64,000 nucleotides of DNA from the NCBI GenBank assembly GCA_020637555.1, contig JACKKF010000004.1:378664-442663 (forward strand). Reading direction: 5' to 3'. Below, piece after piece: positions 18,796 through 28,602 of the stretch. The DNA is from Rhodobacter sp. Its GTDB lineage: Bacteria; Pseudomonadota; Alphaproteobacteria; Rhodobacterales; Rhodobacteraceae. Each line of letters opens with the position of its first letter. Position 1 is the stretch's first letter. A model generated the notes under the pieces. The model did not search any database. It saw only the letters and a list, made by a program, of their open reading frames with translations, and was not told the origin of the DNA. The position numbers were made by a program, and so were the translations under genes.

Positions 18796-20238
18796 TCAGG
18801 CAACGCCACCGACGGTCAGGCCCTGGATCAGCACCGACGGTTGACCAACGCCCACCGGCACCCATTGGCCGGCCTTGCCGCAGTTGCCGATGCCGGGGTC
18901 CAGGGCCAGGTCGTTGCCGATGCCGAGCACATTCTTCAGCGCGGTCGGCCCGTCGCCGATCAGCGTCGCGCCCTTGACCGGGGCGCCGACCTTGCCGTTC
19001 CTGACGCGGTAGGCCTCGGTGCAGCTGAACACGAACTTGCCCGAGGTGATGTCGACCTGCCCGCCACCGAAGCCGACCGCCCAGATGCCGTCCGCCATGC
19101 TGGCGACCAGGGCCTCAGGGTTGTCCTGACCGGCCAGCATGACGGTGTTGGTCATGCGCGGCATCGGGGCGTGGGCATGGCTTTCCCGCCGTCCGTTGCC
19201 GGTGGGCGCAACGCCCATGAGGCGGGCGTTCTGGCGGTCCTGCATGTAGCCGACCAGGACCCCGTCCTCGATCAGCACGGTGCGTTCGCTGGGCGTGCCC
19301 TCGTCATCCACGGTGATCGACCCGCGCCGGTCGGGGAGGGTGCCGTCGTCCAGCACCGTCACGCCGCGCGCGGCCACCTGCTGCCCCATCAGCCCGGCAA
19401 AGGCCGAGGTTTTCTTGCGGTTGAAATCGCCTTCCAGGCCATGTCCCACGGCCTCGTGCAGCAGAATGCCGGGCCAGCCCGGGCCCAGAACCACCTGGAA
19501 GGAACCGGCGGGGGCCGGCTCCGCATCGAGGTTCACCAGCGCCACGCGCAACGCCTCGTGCGCGACCGGCTGCCAGTGCGCGGGGTCCATCAGCCCCGAC
19601 AGGCCGATCCGCCCGCCGCCGCCGTAATGACCCGATTCGCGGCGCCCGTCACGTTCCACGATCACCGCGATCGAGATGCGCGCCATGGGCCGGATATCGG
19701 TGATCAGCCCGCCTTCGGGGCGCAGGATCGCCACCTCCTGCAGGCTGGCTGCCAGGGTCGCGGTGACCTGGACCACGCGCTTGTCCAACGCGCGCAGATA
19801 ATCGTCTATGGCGCGCAGGGTCTCGATCTTGGCGGCAAAGCTCGCGTCGGCGATGGGGTCGAAATCGCCATAGAGATGCCGATTGGTTCCGGCGGGCGCC
19901 GCCGCCAGCGTGCCGCCCCCCGCGCCCACGGCCAGCCGCGCCATTCCGACCGCCCGTTTCAGGGCGCTTTCACTCAATTCCGAGGCATGGGCATAGCCTG
20001 CGACATCGCCCCGCACCGCGCGCAGGCCGAATCCCTCGGCCGCGTCGTAGCCGGCACTGCGAATCCGCCCGTCATCCAGCACGAGTGATTCGGACCGGCG
20101 CCGTTCCAGAAACAGCTCGCCATCGTCGGCGCCGGCGATCGCACTGCGCAGCAGGGACAGGCTGTTGTCCCGGTCCAACGCGGTTTCAAAGGGGCGGAAC
20201 GGGGCCTCGGGGGTCTGCGCGGCTGCGGTGGCGGTCAT
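18796..20238 (-). CDS. tldD: Metalloprotease TldD
   Basis: Zn-dependent protease subunit of the TldD/PmbA (TldE) pair, known for degrading unfolded peptides and maturing some modified peptides. 480 residues with the metal site HEAVGHGLEGDFNRKKTSAFAG and the late conserved stretch DITSGKFVFSCTEAYRVRNGKVGAPVKGATLIGDGP. ATG at 20238 has AAAGGA upstream; the longer frame starting further up has no such site. The partner pmbA is not in the window. Divergent from ctaC. Confidence 0.95.
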   Translation of the reverse strand: MTATAAAQTPEAPFRPFETALDRDNSLSLLRSAIAGADDGELFLERRRSESLVLDDGRIRSAGYDAAEGFGLRAVRGDVAGYAHASELSESALKRAVGMARLAVGAGGGTLAAAPAGTNRHLYGDFDPIADASFAAKIETLRAIDDYLRALDKRVVQVTATLAASLQEVAILRPEGGLITDIRPMARISIAVIVERDGRRESGHYGGGGRIGLSGLMDPAHWQPVAHEALRVALVNLDAEPAPAGSFQVVLGPGWPGILLHEAVGHGLEGDFNRKKTSAFAGLMGQQVAARGVTVLDDGTLPDRRGSITVDDEGTPSERTVLIEDGVLVGYMQDRQNARLMGVAPTGNGRRESHAHAPMPRMTNTVMLAGQDNPEALVASMADGIWAVGFGGGQVDITSGKFVFSCTEAYRVRNGKVGAPVKGATLIGDGPTALKNVLGIGNDLALDPGIGNCGKAGQWVPVGVGQPSVLIQGLTVGGVA

Positions 20239-20307
20239 CGGGGTCCTTTCGCATCGGGATGGCGCGTCCTTGACACAGATCAAGTGGCGGCAACCTGACG
20301 CATTGGT

Positions 20308-20336
20308 TTGGCTTGTTCTGGCGATGCTAATATGAT
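20308..20336 (+). promoter_or_regulatory. Candidate sigma-70 promoter for the cytochrome oxidase operon
   Basis: TTGGCT (20308-20313), 17-nt spacer, TATGAT (20331-20336) in a locally AT-rich patch upstream of ctaC. It would give a leader of roughly 120 bases. Based on sequence match only. Confidence 0.4.
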
Positions 20337-20465
20337 TTTAGGAGAGAGGGAAACCGCCCGTGTCGGCGGGTGCCCCGTTCTGCGCGATCCCCGCGCGACG
20401 CGGCACCCTGACTGTCCGGCGGTGGAGAATGACGGTCGAAGAGCCGCGTAAAACGGGAACATAAG

Positions 20466-21371
20466 ATGCATCTTTTCAAGGACCTCACCCGTCTGTCCGC
20501 CAAGATGGCCACCGGTCTGGGCGGTGTGGCGCTGTCGCTGGCCGTGTCCGGTCAGGCCATGGCGCAGACCGTCATCGACGGCCTGCCGGTTCGGGGCGCA
20601 CCGCATCCCGAGGGGATCGCGCTGCAACCGGCCTCGACCTCGCTGGCGGACGAGGCGCACTGGATCGACCACATGGTGCTGATCATCATCGGGATCATCA
20701 CTGCGTTCGTCTGCGCCCTGCTGCTGTGGGTGATCCTGCGCTACAACCGCCGGGTCAACCAGACACCGGCGCGTTTCACCCACAACTCGCCGCTGGAAGT
20801 GGCCTGGACGATCCTGCCGATCTTCATCCTGATCTTCATCGGCTCGTTCACCGTGCCCGCGCTGTTCCGCCAGCAGATCATGCCGCAGGCCGATGTGACC
20901 ATCAAGATCACCGGCTATCAGTGGTATTGGGGCTACGAATACCCCGATCACGGCGTCGAATTCTCCAGCTACCTGCTGCAACCCGACGAACTGGAAGCGC
21001 ATGGCTACGATCAGAGCTTCAACCTGCTCGCCGTCGATGAGCCGATGGTGGTGCCGGTCGGGCGCAACGTCGTCATCCAGGTCACCGGCGCCGACGTGAT
21101 CCACTCGTGGACGATCCCGGCCTTCTCGGTCAAGCAGGACGCCGTTCCCGGCCGCCTGGCGCAGGCCTGGTTCAACGTCGAGGAGCCGGGGATCTACTTT
21201 GGCCAGTGCTCGGAACTCTGCGGTCAGGGCCATGCCTACATGCCGATCGAGATCCGCGCCGTGTCGGAAGAGGATTACATCGCCTGGCTGCAATCGCACG
21301 GCGCGACCAACCTCGCCGCCGCGCCGGGCTACACCGAGGCCGCGACGCAGCTGGCCTCGGCCTCGAACTGA
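20466..21371 (+). CDS. ctaC: Cytochrome c oxidase subunit II
   Basis: CuA-bearing subunit of the aa3-type terminal oxidase in the cytoplasmic membrane. 301 residues: signal peptide ending near SGQAMAQ, two membrane helices (about 66-95 and 113-135), then the periplasmic cupredoxin domain with YQWYWGYEYPDH, the CuA histidine in VIHSWTIPAF, and CSELCGQGHAYMP with both CuA cysteines, histidine and methionine. First gene of ctaC-ctaB-(small ORF)-ctaG-ctaE-surf1. Confidence 0.98.
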   Translation: MHLFKDLTRLSAKMATGLGGVALSLAVSGQAMAQTVIDGLPVRGAPHPEGIALQPASTSLADEAHWIDHMVLIIIGIITAFVCALLLWVILRYNRRVNQTPARFTHNSPLEVAWTILPIFILIFIGSFTVPALFRQQIMPQADVTIKITGYQWYWGYEYPDHGVEFSSYLLQPDELEAHGYDQSFNLLAVDEPMVVPVGRNVVIQVTGADVIHSWTIPAFSVKQDAVPGRLAQAWFNVEEPGIYFGQCSELCGQGHAYMPIEIRAVSEEDYIAWLQSHGATNLAAAPGYTEAATQLASASN

Positions 21372-21379
21372 CGTGAACG

Positions 21380-21418
21380 CGGACGCCGCGCGCGGGCCCG
21401 GCCCCCGCGCGGCGTCCG
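21380..21418 (+). promoter_or_regulatory. Strong hairpin between ctaC and ctaB
   Basis: Perfect 13-bp inverted repeat (21380-21392 with 21406-21418), 13-nt loop, no T run. More likely an mRNA stability or processing element or a leaky terminator that lowers downstream expression relative to ctaC than a full terminator; function is inferred. Confidence 0.55.
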
Positions 21419-21436
21419 ATCCTTCCCGGGGGTAAG

Positions 21437-22411
21437 ATGAGCGACATTCAGGCAGATATCGCGGTGCAGGGCGGCGGAACCGGCGAGGCCGGTTTCGGCG
21501 ATTATGTGCAGCTTCTGAAGCCGCGCGTGATGTCGCTGGTGGTCTTTACCGCCATGGTCGGGCTGCTGGTCGCGCCCGTGCATCTGCACCCGGTCGAATC
21601 GCTGGCCGCGATCATCTTCATCGCCCTGGGCGGCGGCGCCTCGGGCGCGCTGAACATGTGGTGGGACGCCGATATCGACCGCGTGATGCGCCGGACCGCC
21701 AAGCGGCCCTTGCCGGCCGGTACCATCCAGCCCGGCGAGGCGCTGGGTCTGGGCCTGGCGCTGTCGGGGATCAGCGTGGTCATGCTGGCGCTGGCCACGA
21801 ACGTGCTGGCGGGGGGGCTGCTGGCCTTCACCATCTTCTTCTATGCCGTGGTCTACACGATCTGGCTGAAACGCTCGACGCCGCAGAACATCGTGATCGG
21901 TGGGGCGGCCGGCGCTTTCCCTCCGATGATCGGATGGGCGGCGGCGACCGGGCAGATCGGCATCGAATCGGTGCTGATGTTTCTGCTCATCTTCATGTGG
22001 ACGCCGCCCCATTTCTGGGCGCTGGCGCTGTTCATGAACGATGACTACGACAAGGCCCGCGTGCCGATGCTGACGGTGACCCACGGTCGCCGGGCGACGC
22101 GGGCGCATATCCTGGTCTACACCTTGGCCCTGATGCCGGTGGCGCTGGGCGCGGCGTTCACCACCATCGGCGGGCCGATCTATCTGGCCGTGTCGCTGGT
22201 TCTGAATGCCTTGTTCGTGATTGGCGCCGTGCGGATCTGGCGCCGTCGCGAGGACGCCGCGCAGGCAGACAAATACGCGGTTGAAAAACGCTTCTTCGCG
22301 TTGTCGCTGGCCTATCTGTTCCTGCATTTCATGGCTTTCCTGGTCGAGGCGACGCCCTGGGCGGACCGCCTGGCCGAACTGGCGCATTGGGGGGCCGTGA
22401 CATGGGGCTGA
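21437..22411 (+). CDS. ctaB: Protohaem IX farnesyltransferase (haem O synthase)
   Basis: Polytopic membrane prenyltransferase that converts haem B to haem O, precursor of the haem A of the aa3 oxidase. 324 residues with the allylic diphosphate site [23 protein letters not shown] and the second motif [24 protein letters not shown], plus [23 protein letters not shown]. The ATG at 21437 follows GGGGGTAAG. It overlaps the next small gene by 10 bases. Confidence 0.97.
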   Translation: MSDIQADIAVQGGGTGEAGFGDYVQLLKPRVMSLVVFTAMVGLLVAPVHLHPVESLAAIIFIALGGGASGALNMWWDADIDRVMRRTAKRPLPAGTIQPGEALGLGLALSGISVVMLALATNVLAGGLLAFTIFFYAVVYTIWLKRSTPQNIVIGGAAGAFPPMIGWAAATGQIGIESVLMFLLIFMWTPPHFWALALFMNDDYDKARVPMLTVTHGRRATRAHILVYTLALMPVALGAAFTTIGGPIYLAVSLVLNALFVIGAVRIWRRREDAAQADKYAVEKRFFALSLAYLFLHFMAFLVEATPWADRLAELAHWGAVTWG

Positions 22412-22611
22412 CACAAGAACACGACCTGCACCGCCGTCGGCGCAGCCGCAATGTCGGTCTCGGCCTGGTGCTGGCGGCCTTCATCGCGCTGACCTTCGGT
22501 CTCACCATGGTCAAGATCAGCCAGGGCAGCGACATGCAGGGCTACGACCACACCTATCAGCTGAGCCCGCGGCACAGCACCAACCCCAGCGGGGCGGAGG
22601 CCGGGCAATGA
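22402..22611 (+). CDS. Small membrane protein of the oxidase cluster (CoxF-like)
   Basis: 69 residues with a basic N-terminus ([11 protein letters not shown]) and one membrane helix (about 21-40). Small proteins of this type lie between ctaB and ctaG in Rhodobacterales and are usually called CoxF or oxidase assembly factors. ATG 22402 begins within the last codons of ctaB, and its stop overlaps the ctaG start (ATGA), so coupling is likely. Exact role unknown. Confidence 0.75.
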   Translation: MGLTQEHDLHRRRRSRNVGLGLVLAAFIALTFGLTMVKISQGSDMQGYDHTYQLSPRHSTNPSGAEAGQ

Positions 22612-23192
22612 TGCGGTGGTGGCGCAGCCTCGACGGGATCGGCCGCACCGCGGTGACCACGGTTGGCGTGGTGCTGGTGATGGGCGCGCTGGCCTGGGCG
22701 GCGATCCCCGCCTACAACCTGTTCTGCCGTGTCACCGGCTACGGCGGCACCACCGCGCGGTCCGAGACCCCGTCGGACGTGGTGCTGGACCAGGAGGTGA
22801 CCATCCGCTTCGACGCCGGGGTCGAACGCGGCTTTCCCTGGGAATTCCACCCCGTCGAGCGCACGATGCGGCTGCGAATCGGGGAAACCGGCATGGCGTT
22901 CTACGAGGCCTATAACCCCACCGACCATGTGATCGCGGGCTCGGCCAGCTACAATGTCACGCCCTATTCGGCGGGCGGCTATTTCATCAAGATCGCCTGC
23001 TTCTGCTTTACCATGCAGGTGCTGCAACCCGGTGAGCGCGTGCAGATGCCGGTGACGTTCTATGTCGATCCGGACATCGTGAACGATCCCGATGTCCAGG
23101 CCGAAGGGCTGACCACCATCACCCTGTCCTATACCTTCCATCCGGCCGAACTGCCCGAAGACAGCCAGGCCGCCACGGTCGAAACGAACTGA
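22608..23192 (+). CDS. ctaG: Cytochrome c oxidase assembly protein CtaG (Cox11 type)
   Basis: Membrane-anchored periplasmic copper chaperone that inserts CuB into subunit I. 194 residues: one N-terminal helix (about 15-37), then the Cox11 domain with [14 protein letters not shown], the copper-binding [15 protein letters not shown] and [11 protein letters not shown]. It is the standard partner of ctaC and ctaE. Confidence 0.96.
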   Translation: MMRWWRSLDGIGRTAVTTVGVVLVMGALAWAAIPAYNLFCRVTGYGGTTARSETPSDVVLDQEVTIRFDAGVERGFPWEFHPVERTMRLRIGETGMAFYEAYNPTDHVIAGSASYNVTPYSAGGYFIKIACFCFTMQVLQPGERVQMPVTFYVDPDIVNDPDVQAEGLTTITLSYTFHPAELPEDSQAATVETN

Positions 23193-23272
23193 GGAATTCG
23201 GCCCCCCAGCCGGGGCCGGGAACGAAAGGACCGCGCAAGCGGCAAGAAACGGGAAAGTCTGAGGGAACCCAT

Positions 23273-24075
23273 ATGGCCCACGCAAAGAACCACGATTACC
23301 ACGTCCTGCCACCGTCGATCTGGCCGTTCGTCGGCGCGGTCTCGGCCTTTATCATGTTGACCGGCGGCATTCTGTGGATGCACGACATGGGGCCATGGAT
23401 CTTCCTGATCGGCCTCGGTCGGTGTGCTCTACACCATGTATGCTTGGTGGGCTGACGTCATCGTCGAAAGCCAGTCGGGCGACCACACCCCGGTCGTGGT
23501 GATCGGCCTGCGCTATGGGTTCATCCTGTTCATCATCTCCGAGGTGATGTTCTTCTCGGCGTGGTTCTGGACCTTCTTCAAGCACGCCCTTTATCCGATG
23601 GGGCCGGACTATCCCGCCGTCGACGGCCCTCGCCGCCCGCCGGGATCGAGACCTTCAACCCTGGCACCTGCCGCTGATCAACACCCTGATCCTGCTGCTT
23701 TCAGGCTGCGCCGCGACCTGGGCCCACCATGCGCTGGTGCACGACAACAACCGCAAGGACATGGCGAACGGTCTGATCCTCGCCGTCGTGCTGGGTCTGT
23801 GTTTCACCGTGCTGCAGGGCTACGAATACAGCCACGCCGCTTTCGGTTTTGCCGGCAACATCTATGGCGCCTCGTTCTTCATGGCCACCGGCTTCCACGG
23901 CGCGCATGTGATCATCGGCACGATCTTCCTGTTCATCTGCTATCTGCGGGTGCGCGCCGGCCACTTCACCCCGGAACGCCACGTCGGCTTCGAGGCCGCA
24001 GCCTGGTATTGGCACTTCGTCGATGTGGTCTGGCTGTTCCTGTTCGCGGCGATCTACGTCTGGGGCCAGGGCTGA
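23273..24075 (+). pseudogene. ctaE: Cytochrome c oxidase subunit III, frame-disrupted
   Basis: Subunit III of aa3 oxidase. Conserved sequence runs across the region but in changing frames. It starts [19 protein letters not shown] in frame from 23273. The frame then changes after FLIGL by an extra base at about 23417, continuing as [13 protein letters not shown] and EVMFFSAWF. It shifts by minus one in 23628-23643 (before GIETFNP) and by minus one again at about 23660, then runs cleanly through [32 protein letters not shown] and [19 protein letters not shown] to the stop. Restored length is about 267 residues, normal for the family. Intact conservation between the breaks favours base-calling error over decay. 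Confidence 0.9.
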
Positions 24076-24104
24076 AGTCGCGCTTCGACTTGCTGACCGA
24101 CACG

Positions 24105-24125
24105 CGGGGGGCTATGTGCCCCCCG
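24105..24125 (+). terminator. Hairpin between ctaE and surf1
   Basis: Perfect 8-bp stem CGGGGGGC (24105-24112) with GCCCCCCG (24118-24125), 5-nt loop, followed by TTATCTTT. Could be a weak intrinsic terminator or attenuator at the end of the oxidase genes. Confidence 0.5.
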
Positions 24126-24150
24126 TTATCTTTGCAGGAAGGGCGCGGGC

Positions 24151-24828
24151 ATGGGCCGGTTGATCGGGGCAGGGATTTTCGGGATCGTCGGCGTGGCGAT
24201 CCTCATGTCGCTGGGATTCTGGCAACTTCGGCGGCTGGAGTGGAAGCTGGATCTGATCGCCCATGTCGAATCGCGCGTGCATGAGGCGCCGATCCCGTTG
24301 CCCGTGGCGCCGGACCCGGCGACAGACCGCTTCCAGCCCGTTACCGTGGCCGGGCGTTTCACCGGCGAGGCGGTGCATGTCCTTTCCAGCATCGAAGGGA
24401 TCGGCCCCGGAAGTCGCGTGATCGCGGTGCTGCAAACGCCGGATGACCGCCGCGTTCTGGTGGACCGCGGGTTCCTGCCCGAGGCCGCGCGCACGGGGTA
24501 TGACCTGACCGCCGACACGGCCAGCGTGACCGGCAACCTCGACTGGCCCGCCGACAGCGACAGCTACACGCCGGCGCCCGATCTGGACCATGGGCTGTGG
24601 TTCTCGCGCGAGGCTGCGCCGATCGCCCGGGCGCTGAACGCCGAGCCGTTCCTGATCGTCGCCAGTCACGACAGCGCCGCCGCGCCCCCCCTGGTCACGG
24701 TGCCGATCAGCACCGCGATCTTCCGCAACGATCACCTGGAATATGCGATCACCTGGTTTCTGCTCGCCGCGGTCTGGGCGGTGATGACATTCGCCCTGCT
24801 GTGGCGTATCCAGCGCAGCAAGGCTTGA
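24151..24828 (+). CDS. SURF1 family cytochrome oxidase assembly protein
   Basis: 225 residues with a helix at each end (about 5-22 and 192-215) and a periplasmic middle, the SURF1 layout. Motifs seen: [16 protein letters not shown] near the start, [17 protein letters not shown] and the C-terminal [18 protein letters not shown]1 helps haem A reach subunit I. Follows ctaE and precedes thrC as in related genomes. Confidence 0.94.
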   Translation: MGRLIGAGIFGIVGVAILMSLGFWQLRRLEWKLDLIAHVESRVHEAPIPLPVAPDPATDRFQPVTVAGRFTGEAVHVLSSIEGIGPGSRVIAVLQTPDDRRVLVDRGFLPEAARTGYDLTADTASVTGNLDWPADSDSYTPAPDLDHGLWFSREAAPIARALNAEPFLIVASHDSAAAPPLVTVPISTAIFRNDHLEYAITWFLLAAVWAVMTFALLWRIQRSKA

Positions 24829-24837
24829 GGACTTCCG

Positions 24838-26226
24838 ATGCACTATATCTCGACCCGGGGCAGCGCGCCCGTTCTGACCTTCGAACAGGCGATGCTCACG
24901 GGCCTGGCCCGCGATGGCGGTCTGTATGTGCCCGAAACCGTGCCGCAATTCTCGCCCGACGAGATCGCGGCGCTGGCCGGGTTGCCGTATGAGGAGATCG
25001 CCTTCAAGGTGATCCGCCCCTTCATCGGGCAGACCTTTGACGACACGCATCTCGAGAAGCTGATCGAACGCGCCTACCAGGGTTTTGGCCATGCCGCGCG
25101 GGCGCCCTTGAAGCAATTGGCCCCCAACCATTTCCTGCTGGAACTGTTCCACGGTCCGACGCTGGCATTCAAGGACTTTGCCATGCAGTTGATCGGCCAG
25201 TTCTTCCAGGCCTCGCTGGATCGGTCAGGCGAGCGGGTCACCATCGTGGGCGCGACCTCGGGGGATACCGGCTCGGCCGCGATCGAGGCGTTTCGCGGGC
25301 TGCCCAATGTCGATGTGTTCATCCTGTTCCCGCATGGCCGCGTGAGCGAGGTCCAGCGCCGCCAGATGACCACCCCCGACGACGCCAATGTCCATGCCAT
25401 CGCGGTGGACGGCGATTTCGATACCTGCCAGGCCCTGCTCAAGGACATGTTCAACGATTTCGCGTTCCGTGACCGGGTGCGGCTGGCGGGGGTGAACAGC
25501 ATCAACTGGGCCCGGGTGCTGGCGCAGGTGGTCTATTATTTCAGCGCCGCGACCAGCCTTGGCGCGCCGCATCGCGCGGTGGATTTCACCGTGCCCACCG
25601 GCAATTTCGGCGACATATTCGCCGGCTATATCGCGCGCCGGATGGGGCTGCCCATCGGCAAGCTGGTGATCGCCACCAACCAGAACGACATCCTGCATCG
25701 CTGCCTGACAACCGGCATCTACCGGACCGAGGGGGTCCTGCCGTCGATCTCGCCGTCGATGGATATTCAGGTCAGCTCGAATTTCGAACGCGCGGTGTTC
25801 GATGCCTATGGCCGCGACGGCAAGGCGGTGGCGCAGCTCATGGACGACTTGAAGGCAACCGGCGCCTTCACCGTGTCGCAGGGCGCGCTTCAGGCCCTGC
25901 GCGAGGTGTTCGATTCGGGCTGCGTCAGCGAAAAGGAAACCTCGGCCACGATTTCGGCCACGCTTGCGGCCTCGGCCGAGCTGATCTGCCCGCATACCGC
26001 CGTCGGCGTCGCCGTGGCCGAGGATCACATGGGCACGAACCCGATGGTCACGCTGGCCACCGCCCACCCCGCCAAGTTCCCCGATGCGGTCCAGGGGGCC
26101 ACGGGGTTGCGCCCGCCGCTGCCGCCGCGCATGGCCGATCTGTTCGACCGGCCCGAACGGGTGACACGCATGACCAACGACCGCGCGGCGCTGCAGGCGC
26201 TGATCCTCGAACGGACGGGGGCGTGA
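24838..26226 (+). CDS. thrC: Threonine synthase
   Basis: PLP enzyme that makes threonine from O-phosphohomoserine. 462 residues; N-terminus MHYISTRGSAPVLTFEQAML is typical of the proteobacterial long form, and the PLP lysine is Lys112 in GPTLAFKDFAMQL. VGATSGDTGSAAIEAF and TVPTGNFGDIFAGYIARRMGLP bind substrate and cofactor phosphate. Starts 9 bases after surf1 and overlaps the next gene by one base (TGATG). Confidence 0.97.
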   Translation: MHYISTRGSAPVLTFEQAMLTGLARDGGLYVPETVPQFSPDEIAALAGLPYEEIAFKVIRPFIGQTFDDTHLEKLIERAYQGFGHAARAPLKQLAPNHFLLELFHGPTLAFKDFAMQLIGQFFQASLDRSGERVTIVGATSGDTGSAAIEAFRGLPNVDVFILFPHGRVSEVQRRQMTTPDDANVHAIAVDGDFDTCQALLKDMFNDFAFRDRVRLAGVNSINWARVLAQVVYYFSAATSLGAPHRAVDFTVPTGNFGDIFAGYIARRMGLPIGKLVIATNQNDILHRCLTTGIYRTEGVLPSISPSMDIQVSSNFERAVFDAYGRDGKAVAQLMDDLKATGAFTVSQGALQALREVFDSGCVSEKETSATISATLAASAELICPHTAVGVAVAEDHMGTNPMVTLATAHPAKFPDAVQGATGLRPPLPPRMADLFDRPERVTRMTNDRAALQALILERTGA

Positions 26227-27485
26227 TGCACCGCGTCACCACGCTGCCGAACGGCTTTCGCATCGTCACCGAACCCATGCCCGGGCTGGCCTCGGCCGCG
26301 GTGGGCATTTGGGTGACGGCCGGCGCCCGCCACGAACAGGCGGAACAGAATGGCATCGCGCATTTCCTGGAACACATGGCGTTCAAGGGCACGGCGCGCC
26401 GCACCGCGCTGCAGATCGCCGAGGAGATCGAGGACGTCGGCGGATATATCAACGCCTATACCTCGCGCGAGATGACGGCCTATTACGCGCGCGTGCTGGA
26501 AGCCGACGTGCCGCTGGCGCTGGATGTGATCGCCGACATCGTGCTGAATCCCGCGTTCGACACCCGCGAAATCGAGGTCGAGCGCCATGTCATCCTGCAG
26601 GAAATCGGTCAGGCCGCCGATACGCCCGATGATGTGATCTTTGACTGGCTGCAAGAGGCGAGCTATCCCGATCAGCCCCTGGGGCGCCCCATTCTGGGCC
26701 CGGCGGATCGCATCGCGCGCTATGACGCGGGCGACCTCAGGCGTTTCGTGACCGGGCACTATGGGCCGGGGCAGATGATTCTGGCCGCCTCGGGCGCGGT
26801 GCAGCACGACATGCTGGTCACCCTGGCCGAGGCGCTTTTTGGCCATCTGCCCACGCTGATCATGCCGCCGGCCGCCCCGGCGCAGTTTCACATCAACGAA
26901 CGGCGCGAGGTGAAGGACCTGGAACAGGCGCATGTCGCGCTGGCCTTCGAGGGGCCCGCGTTTCGCGATCCCGACCTGTTCACCGCGCAGATCTACGCGG
27001 CGGCGATGGGGGGGGGCATGTCCTCGCGCCTGTTCCAGAAGCTGCGCGAGGAACGCGGTCTGTGCTATACCACCTTTGCCCAGGCAGGGGCCCATGACGA
27101 CACGGGCGCGATCACCATCTATGCGGGCACCGGCGAGGAAGACCTGGCGGAACTGGCAACGCTGACCATCGACGAGATGAAACGCGCTGCCACGGATCTG
27201 AGCGAGACCGAGATCGCCCGCGCCCGCACGCAGATGAAGGCGGGGCTGCTCATGGGGCTGGAAAGTCCATCGAGCCGGGCCGAGCGTCTGGCGCGCCTGC
27301 TGGCGATCTGGGACCGGGTGCCGGATCTCGAGGAAACCATCCAGAAGATCGACGCCGTGGATCTGCCCTCGATCCGGGCCTATGCCGAGAAACTGGTGAC
27401 CGAGGCCCGCGTCAGCATGGCGCTTTATGGCCCGGTGGCAGGCGCCCCCTCACTGGAGGCGCTGCGCGAAAGGCTGGTGGCGTGA
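26226..27485 (+). CDS. M16 family zinc peptidase (processing-peptidase-like)
   Basis: 419 residues. The inverted zinc motif HFLEHMAFKGT gives His46, Glu49 and His50, with the second glutamate downstream in YTSREMTAYYARVLEADV. The family includes mitochondrial processing peptidase beta, whose bacterial relatives sit next to thrC in alphaproteobacteria. ATG 26226 overlaps the thrC stop; GTG at 26223 would add one residue. No signal peptide is seen, so it is likely cytosolic. Confidence 0.93.
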   Translation: MHRVTTLPNGFRIVTEPMPGLASAAVGIWVTAGARHEQAEQNGIAHFLEHMAFKGTARRTALQIAEEIEDVGGYINAYTSREMTAYYARVLEADVPLALDVIADIVLNPAFDTREIEVERHVILQEIGQAADTPDDVIFDWLQEASYPDQPLGRPILGPADRIARYDAGDLRRFVTGHYGPGQMILAASGAVQHDMLVTLAEALFGHLPTLIMPPAAPAQFHINERREVKDLEQAHVALAFEGPAFRDPDLFTAQIYAAAMGGGMSSRLFQKLREERGLCYTTFAQAGAHDDTGAITIYAGTGEEDLAELATLTIDEMKRAATDLSETEIARARTQMKAGLLMGLESPSSRAERLARLLAIWDRVPDLEETIQKIDAVDLPSIRAYAEKLVTEARVSMALYGPVAGAPSLEALRERLVA

Positions 27486-28081
27486 TGGGCGGTTTCCTGC
27501 TGGCCCCCAAGCGGAAGTTCCGGCTGGAAACCGAACGTATGGTCCTGCGCCTGCCAGAACATGCCGATTATCGCGGATGGTCGGCCTTGCGCGCGGCGTC
27601 CGCCGCGTTTCTCACGCCCTGGGAGCCGACCTGGGCCGAGGATCACCTCTATCGCAGGGCCTTTACCGGCCGGGTGCAATGGGCCCAGCGGGTGCGCACA
27701 CAGGGCACGGGGCTGCCCCTGTTCCTGATCCGCCGGCAGGACAGCCAGCTTCTGGGTGCGATCACCCTGGACAACATCCGCCGCGGTCCCGCGCAATCGG
27801 GAACGGTGGGGTATTGGATCGGCCAGCCCTTTGCCCGCAATGGCTATATGCGCGAGGCGCTGCGCGCCCTGGTGCATCATGCCTTCAGTGAACTGGACCT
27901 GTCGCGGATCGAGGCCGCCTGCCTGCCCGAGAATGCCGCCTCGCGCGCAGTGCTTGAGAAATCGGGCTTCAAGTATGAGGGCGTCGCGCAAAGCTATCTG
28001 CAGATCAACGGCCGCTGGCGCAATCATGTGCTCTACGCCAACCTCAGGGGCGACCGGCGGGGACGCACGGATGTCGGATGA
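27485..28081 (+). CDS. GNAT acetyltransferase, RimJ-like
   Basis: 198 residues. LETERMVLRLPEHADYRGWSALR, the acetyl-CoA region GYWIGQPFARNGYMREALRALVHHAF and EAACLPENAASRAVLEKSGFKYEG match the RimJ/RimL branch, which acetylates protein N-termini. Starts at the end of the M16 gene (ATG 27485; a GTG lies at 27482). Overlaps the next gene by 11 bases. Confidence 0.9.
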   Translation: MGGFLLAPKRKFRLETERMVLRLPEHADYRGWSALRAASAAFLTPWEPTWAEDHLYRRAFTGRVQWAQRVRTQGTGLPLFLIRRQDSQLLGAITLDNIRRGPAQSGTVGYWIGQPFARNGYMREALRALVHHAFSELDLSRIEAACLPENAASRAVLEKSGFKYEGVAQSYLQINGRWRNHVLYANLRGDRRGRTDVG

Positions 28082-28601
28082 CCCGGTGCACGTCGCCCTG
28101 CTGCGTGGCGTCAATGTCGGTGCCCGGCGCAAGTTGCCGATGGCCGATCTGCGCGCGATCCTGACAGCACTGGGCTGCGAGGCCGTGCGCACCCATATCC
28201 AGAGCGGCAACGCCGTCTTTCGCGCGCCGCCGGGGGATTGGGGCGTGCGCATCGCGCAGGCGATCGGTGCGCGGTTTCCCTTCACGCCGCAGGTGATGGT
28301 GGTCACGCGCCCGGCTTTCGACGCGATCGTGTCGGCCAATCCCTTTGCCGACAAGGACCCCGGCCGCGTGCAGATCGGGGTCCTGGGCGCGCCATCGGCC
28401 ACCAATCCCGCCGCGCTTTCGGCGCTGGCCGCACCGGACGAGTCGCTGGCATTGACCGAGGCCGCCTTTTACCTGCACGCTCCGTCCGGAATCGGACGTT
28501 CGGTTCTGGCGTCCCGGGCCGAGCGTCTGCTTGACGTGCCGATGACCATGCGCAACGCCCGGGTTGCCGCGGCCATCGCCGCCCTGGCGCATGAGGTCTG
28601 A
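28071..28601 (+). CDS. DUF1697 family protein
   Basis: 176 residues. HVALLRGVNVGARRKLPMADLRAIL and THIQSGNAVF are the hallmark start of DUF1697, a soluble family of unknown function. The C-terminal part (FYLHAPSGIGRSVLASRAERLLDVPMTMRNARV) also fits. It is the middle member of a closely packed run with the acetyltransferase and the FAD oxidoreductase. Confidence 0.85.
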   Translation: MSDDPVHVALLRGVNVGARRKLPMADLRAILTALGCEAVRTHIQSGNAVFRAPPGDWGVRIAQAIGARFPFTPQVMVVTRPAFDAIVSANPFADKDPGRVQIGVLGAPSATNPAALSALAAPDESLALTEAAFYLHAPSGIGRSVLASRAERLLDVPMTMRNARVAAAIAALAHEV

Positions 28602-28602
28602 C

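Noticed and set aside
23424..24284. A 286-codon frame in the ctaE region as a novel protein
   Set aside because: Its first part is the middle of subunit III and the remainder is out-of-frame ctaE and surf1 sequence.
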